Below are positions 13,159 to 17,273 of a DNA stretch of 17,273 bases, piece after piece. Under the pieces are notes generated by a model, which was not told where the DNA came from, searched no databases, and worked only from the letters and a program-made list of their open reading frames with translations. The position numbers and the translations under genes are program-made. The DNA lies in contig JBDNDE010000067.1 of NCBI GenBank assembly GCA_046719305.1, positions 1 to 17,273 on the forward strand. Reading direction: 5' to 3'. Source of the stretch: RGDT01 sp046719305 (GTDB lineage: Bacteria; Planctomycetota; Planctomycetia; Gemmatales; Gemmataceae). Every line of letters starts with the position of its first letter. The first letter of the stretch is position 1.

Positions 13159-13563
13159 TTACTCCATCAAGCGATGCTTCATCATCTTGGGCAGCGCGAA
13201 CACCTTGCGATGCTCACGCAAGTCATCCGTTAGACCCAAACGCCGACGGAATACTACTTCGGAACCCTTGTCGCTCTTGGTCACCTCGAAGCGGACCTGA
13301 TCGCCCCCGGAGCCGCTCCAGGCAAAAATCACCAGATAATCCTGGTCCCAGTTCACCGCCTTGAGAATCTCCGCACGCACTGCTTTGTTGTCGATGGCTT
13401 TCTCCAGTTGGGCTTTGGTGCGAATCACGATCGGGCTAAACTTGGCATCTTCGGGAGCCGACCAACTACCACTTAGGGCGATTTCGCGCGGCTTGGTGGT
13501 AGCCGGCTCCGGCTCGGCAGCCCCCAACGTCATTAGGCTCAAGCAGACTACGCCAAGCATCAT
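13159..13563 (-). CDS. Small secreted protein, paralogue 2 of a tandem pair (WSGSGGDQ motif)
   Basis: A 134-residue predicted exported protein of unknown function. A short signal peptide (MMLGVVCLSLMTLGAA, likely cut near GAA-EPEP) is followed by a Pro/Lys-rich spacer and one small domain. Its core YLVIFAWSGSGGDQVRFEV (about 76-94) is nearly the same as in the neighbouring gene, and both end with a positively charged strand and a LPKxxxxxxM-type tail (KVFALPKMMKHRLME). No metal ligands or catalytic residues are obvious. Its ATG overlaps the stop of the upstream paralogue in an ATGA arrangement, so the two are translationally coupled. The pair arose by duplication and has diverged substantially. 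Confidence 0.82.
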   Translation of the reverse strand: MMLGVVCLSLMTLGAAEPEPATTKPREIALSGSWSAPEDAKFSPIVIRTKAQLEKAIDNKAVRAEILKAVNWDQDYLVIFAWSGSGGDQVRFEVTKSDKGSEVVFRRRLGLTDDLREHRKVFALPKMMKHRLME

Positions 13564-13967
13564 CGGCCGCCCTTTCCCATCTCGTAGGTGAAGTCTTTGG
13601 GCAGAACAAATGCTTTGAAATGCGAGCGCAGATCCCGCGTCCGTCCGAACTTGCGGGTGAAGGTCGCTTTTTTGCCCTCGACGGCCATTTCCATCTGGTC
13701 ACCGCCCGAGCCGCTCCATGTGAACACCACTACATATTCCGAAGCGAAGTTGACTTCCTTGGCGATCTCGTCGGCAGCGTCTTTACCAAACTCTTTGGAA
13801 AAGTCAGCCAGCGAGGTGATCTTGCTGGTCTTCATGGCCCGTTCGCCCATCGGGACTTTGGTGACCTTCAGTTCGCGCGGCTTGCCGGCCGGCTCGGGAT
13901 CAGCCTCGGTTGCCCACAGGGAAGAAATAGCCAGAGCCAAGGTACAGATGCACCAGAGCAGACGCAT
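13560..13967 (-). CDS. Small secreted protein, paralogue 1 of a tandem pair (WSGSGGDQ motif)
   Basis: A 135-residue predicted exported protein of unknown function. The signal peptide is about MRLLWCICTLALAISSLWA, followed by a polar spacer. The shared domain runs from ITSLADFSKEFG (about 50-61) through VNFASEYVVVFTWSGSGGDQ to ATFTRKFGRTRDLRSHFKAF. The alignable core with its neighbour is 'xxYxVxFxWSGSGGDQxxxxV...LRxHxKxFxLPK'. I start at ATG 13967, which has GGAG about 9 nt upstream; a GTG three codons earlier overlaps that ribosome site and is unlikely. It is the first gene of the pair, with only tRNA-His on the opposite strand upstream. I do not recognise a named family. Confidence 0.82.
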   Translation of the reverse strand: MRLLWCICTLALAISSLWATEADPEPAGKPRELKVTKVPMGERAMKTSKITSLADFSKEFGKDAADEIAKEVNFASEYVVVFTWSGSGGDQMEMAVEGKKATFTRKFGRTRDLRSHFKAFVLPKDFTYEMGKGGR

Positions 13968-14042
13968 GATCGGCACTCCAATCGGTATAAAAAAGCAACA
14001 GCTACTATCTTACAAACCACGACGAGAAGCGGCCAAAACCTC

Positions 14043-14070
14043 TTGAACTTCGTGTCAGGACGAATATGAT
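14043..14070 (+). promoter_or_regulatory. Candidate sigma-70-type promoter for tRNA-His
   Basis: TTGAAC (14043-14048) and TATGAT (14065-14070) are separated by 16 nt, with the -10 box ending 12 nt before the tRNA 5' end. Both boxes are close to consensus and the spacing equals that of the tRNA-Leu candidate. Confidence 0.6.
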
Positions 14071-14082
14071 GGAGGTATCTGT

Positions 14083-14156
14083 GGTGGGTGTAGCTCAGTT
14101 GGTAGAGCACCAGATTGTGGCTCTGGACGTCGCGGGTTCGAGTCCCGTCACTCACC
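14083..14156 (+). tRNA. trnH: tRNA-His, anticodon GUG
   Basis: Cloverleaf with acceptor arms GTGGGTG and CACTCAC (one G-U pair), D-arm GCTCAGTTGGTAGAGC, anticodon arm CCAGA-TTGTGGC-TCTGG (anticodon GTG at 14117-14119) and T arm CGGGTTCGAGTCCCG. An extra G at 14083 opposite discriminator C at 14156 supplies the G-1:C73 pair that is the identity element of histidine tRNAs. CCA is not encoded. The stop codon of the minus-strand CxxC protein gene overlaps the last bases of the acceptor arm. Confidence 0.96.
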
Positions 14157-14484
14157 CTGGTAACCCAGCGGCCTCACGAGCGAACTGGCATCCTAGACTA
14201 CCGGGTTCAAACTCCCGACACGCCTGGGGCCGCTGCGGATGAATCAGACATTCGCAGCCACCGCCTACTGCACCGGCAAAGGCAACACAGCAACGCTCTC
14301 CGCCGGGACCGTCGTGTGAACGGGTCGCTAGCAGCTGTTGGCCCATCCAGGTGATCACGGGCAACTCCAGGCTACGCATCCGGACACGCTCGGTGGGCAG
14401 AAGCTCGATATAGCCTGGGGTGCCGAAGTAATCGACGCAGCACGCGCCACAGCGTTGGCAATCATAGCTGGCTTCGCGTCGCAT
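14152..14484 (-). CDS. YkgJ-type CxxCxxCC putative metal-chelating protein
   Basis: A 110-residue cytoplasmic protein of the YkgJ family, annotated as zinc- or iron-chelating but without a settled biochemical role. The signature is an N-terminal CQRCGACC cluster (9-16), further cysteines in RCC and CECL, and the family's IHPQRPQACREFEPGS followed by another Cys, giving about ten cysteines in all. Its ATG lies one base after the stop of the Ser/Thr kinase gene, so it is almost certainly co-transcribed and coupled with it. At the other end its TGA lies within the acceptor-stem sequence of the opposite-strand tRNA-His, an overlap of 5 bp. Length is normal for the family. Confidence 0.85.
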   Translation of the reverse strand: MRREASYDCQRCGACCVDYFGTPGYIELLPTERVRMRSLELPVITWMGQQLLATRSHDGPGGERCCVAFAGAVGGGCECLIHPQRPQACREFEPGSLGCQFAREAAGLPG

Positions 14485-14485
14485 C

Positions 14486-15379
14486 TCACCAGTGCCCCGG
14501 TAGATTTTGCAGGGCGTCGCGAAAGGCGGCCGGCGTCTGGAAGCGGTCGCGCGGCTCGCGTTCGATGGCCTTCAGGAGGAAGGCAGCAGTTTTATCATCT
14601 AGATCGGGACGATGCTCACGCGGGTCACGTCCCGGGCTGTTCATGTGACTCAGAAGCGTTTGCAGCGATTGGGCCTTTTCCCAGGGCAGCGTGTAGGTAA
14701 ACATCTCGTACGCTGTCACCCCCAGGGCAAACATATCGACCCGAGCATCGGTCGATTGGCGACGAATCACTTCGGGGGCCAAATAGTTAGGTGTGCCGGT
14801 GCGGTTGCCAGGCCGACCAAATTCCGGCGTGTTAGGAATGGCCAGGCCGAAGTCGATCAGTTTGATCACGCCGTCATTGGTGACCATGATGTTTCGCGGA
14901 CAGATGTCTCGATGCAAGTATCCGGTCTTGTGCAGATACTCCAATGCGTTGGCAATCTGGGTGAGATAGTTGATCCGGTTGCCGTCGAGCTTGGGGCTTT
15001 TAGTCTCGCACAAAAAGTTCAGTCCCATCCCCTCGACGAGTTCCATGACCAAGTAATATTCCCCCTCGGTGGTCAGACCAAACTCATAGGTCTGCACAAT
15101 GTTCTTGTGCTTCAATCCCAGGCAAATAGTGCCCTCCAGCGGTTTGTTCAACCCCTGAAAGCGGGCCTCGAACTGCGCTGTCTTCTGCTTGTCCAGCAGC
15201 TTCAGGCACACGGTGCGGCCTAGGCTCTTGTCCCGCGCTCGCCACACCTTGGACATCGAGCCTTGCCCCGTGCGATTGAGCAACTCAAACCGACTGCTTA
15301 ACTTGATCCGCGGCAGATTCGCCGTGCGACTTTTGGGTTTGGATTTGAACAGATTGGTGAACACGTCGAAGAAGCCCAT
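14486..15379 (-). CDS. Cytoplasmic Hanks-type serine/threonine protein kinase
   Basis: A 297-residue Ser/Thr kinase with essentially only a catalytic domain. Motifs: glycine loop GQGSMSKVW (38-46), ATP-anchoring lysine K60 in VCLKLL, catalytic loop HRDICPRN (H156, D158, N163), DFG at 176-178 and APE at 201-203. All key residues are present, so it should be active. A basic N-terminal segment (FKSKPKSRTANLPRIK) precedes the domain; no transmembrane helix or extracellular sensor follows, so input is not obvious. The chosen ATG has GAGGAG about 8 nt upstream and starts 11 nt after the accD stop; the longer open frame overlaps accD and is rejected. Its position between accD and a YkgJ-type gene suggests an operon. 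Whether it phosphorylates acetyl-CoA carboxylase is speculation. Confidence 0.92.
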   Translation of the reverse strand: MGFFDVFTNLFKSKPKSRTANLPRIKLSSRFELLNRTGQGSMSKVWRARDKSLGRTVCLKLLDKQKTAQFEARFQGLNKPLEGTICLGLKHKNIVQTYEFGLTTEGEYYLVMELVEGMGLNFLCETKSPKLDGNRINYLTQIANALEYLHKTGYLHRDICPRNIMVTNDGVIKLIDFGLAIPNTPEFGRPGNRTGTPNYLAPEVIRRQSTDARVDMFALGVTAYEMFTYTLPWEKAQSLQTLLSHMNSPGRDPREHRPDLDDKTAAFLLKAIEREPRDRFQTPAAFRDALQNLPGHW

Positions 15380-15390
15380 CGGTTCACTCC

Positions 15391-16248
15391 TCAGGCGCGC
15401 TCGCAGTAGTCGATGATCTGAGCTAACTCGGTTCGCAAATTCTTGCGTTCGACAATCCGATCGACAAAGCCGTGTTCCTTGAGAAACTCGCTGGTCTGGA
15501 AATCCTTGGGCAACTCCAGTCGCACCGTGTTCCAAATCGTCCGTTTACCGGCAAAGCCGATCAACGCACCCGGTTCAGCCAGAATGATGTCACCCACCGA
15601 GGCGAACGAGGCCGCTACTCCACCCATGGTGGGGTTGGTTAGGATCGAAATGTACAGGCCGCCGGCCCGATCGAAACGCGCCAGCGCCGCGGAAATCTTG
15701 GCCATCTGCATCAGTGACAGGATGCCTTCTTGCATGCGTGCCCCGCCGCCGGAGCCCGAGACAAAAATAAGCGGCAAGCCCAGGCGCTGCGCCTCTTCGC
15801 AGGCTAGCGTCAGCTTCTCGCCTACCACCGACCCCATGCTGCCGGCCATGAAGGCAAAATCGGTCACTCCCAATACCACGGGCCGTCCGCGAATGAAGCC
15901 CCGGCCGACCACGGCAGCATCGGGCATGCCGGTTTTCTGTTGTTCGGCTTGGATCCTCGCAGCATAGCTGATGCGATCCGTGAAGCCCAGAGCATCCACG
16001 GGGCGTAGGTCGGTAAACCATTCCTCGAAGCTGTCCTCGTCGAGTAATTGCGCGATCCGCTGCTTGGCCGGCAGATAAAAATGATAGCCGCATTCCGGGC
16101 AGACATTGAAGCGTGACTCGGCCTCTTTGCGGAAGATGGTGGCCTTGCATTGAGGGCAGCGCAGCCAAAGCCCTTCAGGGACGCCGCGCTTGGGACGATC
16201 AGTATCAGGCGATGTGGTGCCGGCGGGTGTCATAACCAAGGCTCGCAT
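15391..16248 (-). CDS. accD: Acetyl-CoA carboxylase carboxyltransferase beta subunit
   Basis: AccD, with AccA, transfers carboxyl from carboxybiotin to acetyl-CoA to make malonyl-CoA, the first step of fatty acid synthesis. The 285-residue protein has the N-terminal four-cysteine zinc ribbon CPQC...CPEC (C31, C34, C50, C53). It is followed by the crotonase-like carboxyltransferase core: FMAGSMGSVVGEKL, SGSGGGARMQEG (oxyanion and CoA region), NPTMGGVAASFA and EPGALIGFAGKRTI. Length and motif order match bacterial AccD. The start is uncertain: ATG 16248 is given, with ATG 16233 and TTG 16260 in frame; none has a clear ribosome site. It is the first gene of a minus-strand cluster with the kinase and the YkgJ-type gene. 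accA is not in this window. Confidence 0.95.
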   Translation of the reverse strand: MRALVMTPAGTTSPDTDRPKRGVPEGLWLRCPQCKATIFRKEAESRFNVCPECGYHFYLPAKQRIAQLLDEDSFEEWFTDLRPVDALGFTDRISYAARIQAEQQKTGMPDAAVVGRGFIRGRPVVLGVTDFAFMAGSMGSVVGEKLTLACEEAQRLGLPLIFVSGSGGGARMQEGILSLMQMAKISAALARFDRAGGLYISILTNPTMGGVAASFASVGDIILAEPGALIGFAGKRTIWNTVRLELPKDFQTSEFLKEHGFVDRIVERKNLRTELAQIIDYCERA

Positions 16249-16327
16249 AAAGGACAGCAACTATCCACCAGTCTACGGCGGTCGGAGTGGATTGCAAAGG
16301 CAATTTCATCTCACCGCGAGCCTGGGT

Positions 16328-16355
16328 TTGCGTCAAGAGCAGCTAGTGGTATAGT
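16328..16355 (+). promoter_or_regulatory. Candidate promoter for the sensor kinase gene
   Basis: TTGCGT (16328-16333) and TATAGT (16350-16355), with a 16-nt spacer, lie about 105 bp before the kinase ATG in the space divergent from accD. Identification is by motif only. Confidence 0.35.
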
Positions 16356-16459
16356 AATCGGCAAGTTCCTGAGGGTCATGAGGTGCCCAGGGATGGAGTG
16401 CGGTTGCTCCCTAGGTTGGTGAACGACCCAACAGCTGGTGCTGCTTCTCTGTTCCAGGC

Positions 16460-17273
16460 ATGATTATGAATCCTGAACAAATTTTTGATCGCTATCATAG
16501 TATTCAGAATTACATCGGCTGGACCGATCAAATCCCCCAACGTATCGTGGCCATCGCTCCGTTGCTTCGGCCGCTGATCCCTGACTTAGTCGACGATTTT
16601 TATCACGAGATTCAACGTCATCCGGCGGCGAGCAAGGTGATCACCGGTGGGGACGAGCAAATCATGCGGTTGCGGGTCACCCTGAGGCATTGGTTGGAGC
16701 AGCTGCTTTCGGGCCAATACGATCGCGATTACGTTCTGCGTCGCTGGCGGGTTGGCTTGCGACACGTCGAGATCGGCCTGGACCAGGTGTTCACCAATGC
16801 GGCCCTTTCGCGCTTGCGCAGCGGTTTGGCTCGTGGCCTGGCTCAGCGTTGGATGGGCGAACCGGCCGAGTTGTGGGAGCATCTAGCCGCCTTGCATCAG
16901 GTGCTGGACCTAGATTTAGCGATTATCGAGGACGCATACCAGTCGGAGTATGCGGCACGGTTGCAGCGAACCGAGCGCTTAGCCACCCTAGGTCAGATTG
17001 CCGGGGGCATTGCCCATGAACTGCGCAATCCCCTGAACGTGATCAAGACTTCGATCTACTTTCTTCTCCATGCCAAAAATATCACCCCTGAAAAACGCCT
17101 CGAACATCTGCAACGGATCGAACGACAAGTCACCCTTTCGGACGAGGTAATCACCGCCTTGACCAATTTCGCACGCATGCCGCTCCCTGAATTGACCCCT
17201 TTCGATGTGGTGGCCTGCCTGCGTGAGATTCTAGAGCATAGCCCTTCTCTGAAGGCGTATGATGTTATCATGG
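16460..17273 (+). CDS. Globin-coupled sensor histidine kinase (partial, 3' end outside window)
   Basis: The N-terminal 271 residues of an oxygen- or gas-sensing two-component kinase. Residues about 10-160 match the sensor-globin (protoglobin) domain: IGWTDQIPQ, the FY pair with probable distal Tyr Y48, HPAASKV, RHWLEQLLSGQYDRDYV and RVGLRHVEIGL with probable proximal haem ligand H102. A helix (160-175) leads to the HisKA domain, whose phospho-acceptor is H186 in GGIAHELRNPLNVI; the dimerisation helices continue to about 245. The ATP-binding domain lies beyond the window. There are no transmembrane segments, so it is cytoplasmic. The architecture is that of AfGcHK-type globin-coupled kinases. 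The start is ATG 16460 or 16466 (third codon); the ribosome site is weak. The partner response regulator is not visible and may lie downstream. Confidence 0.88.
   Translation, partial: MIMNPEQIFDRYHSIQNYIGWTDQIPQRIVAIAPLLRPLIPDLVDDFYHEIQRHPAASKVITGGDEQIMRLRVTLRHWLEQLLSGQYDRDYVLRRWRVGLRHVEIGLDQVFTNAALSRLRSGLARGLAQRWMGEPAELWEHLAALHQVLDLDLAIIEDAYQSEYAARLQRTERLATLGQIAGGIAHELRNPLNVIKTSIYFLLHAKNITPEKRLEHLQRIERQVTLSDEVITALTNFARMPLPELTPFDVVACLREILEHSPSLKAYDVIM

Noticed and set aside
14157..14230. Second tRNA-like segment just after tRNA-His (GGGTTCAAACTCCCG)
   Set aside because: A T-arm-like GGTTCAAA is present, but no acceptor stem or anticodon arm can be built, and the region codes for the YkgJ-type protein on the other strand.
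15380..15535. N-terminal extension of the Ser/Thr kinase overlapping accD
   Set aside because: The extension lies within accD coding sequence, while ATG 15379 has GAGGAG upstream and gives a complete kinase.
1..17273. Single new defence or mobile system spanning the window
   Set aside because: No nuclease, integrase, transposase, toxin-antitoxin pair or phage gene was found; the genes are in small unrelated transcription units.

Overview
The window looks like a chromosomal segment of a planctomycete, most likely from the Gemmatales side of the phylum; this is inferred from gene content, not from a search. Indicators are a secreted formylglycine sulfatase, a PSCyt1/DUF1549/DUF1553 (PSD1) cytochrome-type protein, remnants of a DUF1501 gene, a cytoplasmic Ser/Thr kinase, a PSP1 protein with a Gly/Cys tail, many signal-peptide proteins of unknown role, and GC-rich DNA with loosely packed operons. 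No phage, insertion sequence, CRISPR array or rRNA was seen.

Layout. A secreted sulfatase (119-1408, +) converges on a short SecA paralogue (1630-3651, -) whose 5' region carries two perfect inverted repeats. tRNA-Leu(CAA) follows at 4168-4251 (-) with a recognisable promoter. A Tsr3/DTW-like aminocarboxypropyltransferase (4301-4762, -) is divergent from a SelW/Rdx-family gene (4857-5093, +) that reads through an in-frame TGA at codon 11. A 987-residue secreted methyltransferase-cytochrome-PSD1 fusion (5198-8161, -) is divergent from a pteridine-reductase-like SDR (8248-8991, +).

From 9050 to 13967 nearly everything is on the minus strand: a PSP1 protein overlapping a TPR-YggX fusion, a secreted Ig-like protein, a class IV aminotransferase, a decayed DUF1501 gene, and two tandem secreted paralogues. 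tRNA-His(GUG) lies at 14083-14156 (+) with a near-consensus promoter. The tight minus-strand cluster accD - Ser/Thr kinase - YkgJ-type CxxC protein (16248 to 14152) follows. The window ends inside a globin-coupled sensor histidine kinase (16460 onward, +).

The strongest observation is the selenoprotein. The CxxU motif, intact SelW-family sequence after the TGA, and a hairpin whose apical loop starts 22 nt after the TGA together argue for selenocysteine insertion; a standard gene caller would miss it. Other points worth checking are the bacterial Tsr3-like protein, the methyltransferase-PSD1 fusion, the SecA without its C-terminal third, and the YggX domain with four added cysteines. Several products (SelW-like, YggX-type, Cys-tailed PSP1, YkgJ-type, haem-globin kinase) involve redox or metal chemistry, but they are not in one operon, so a shared system is speculative.
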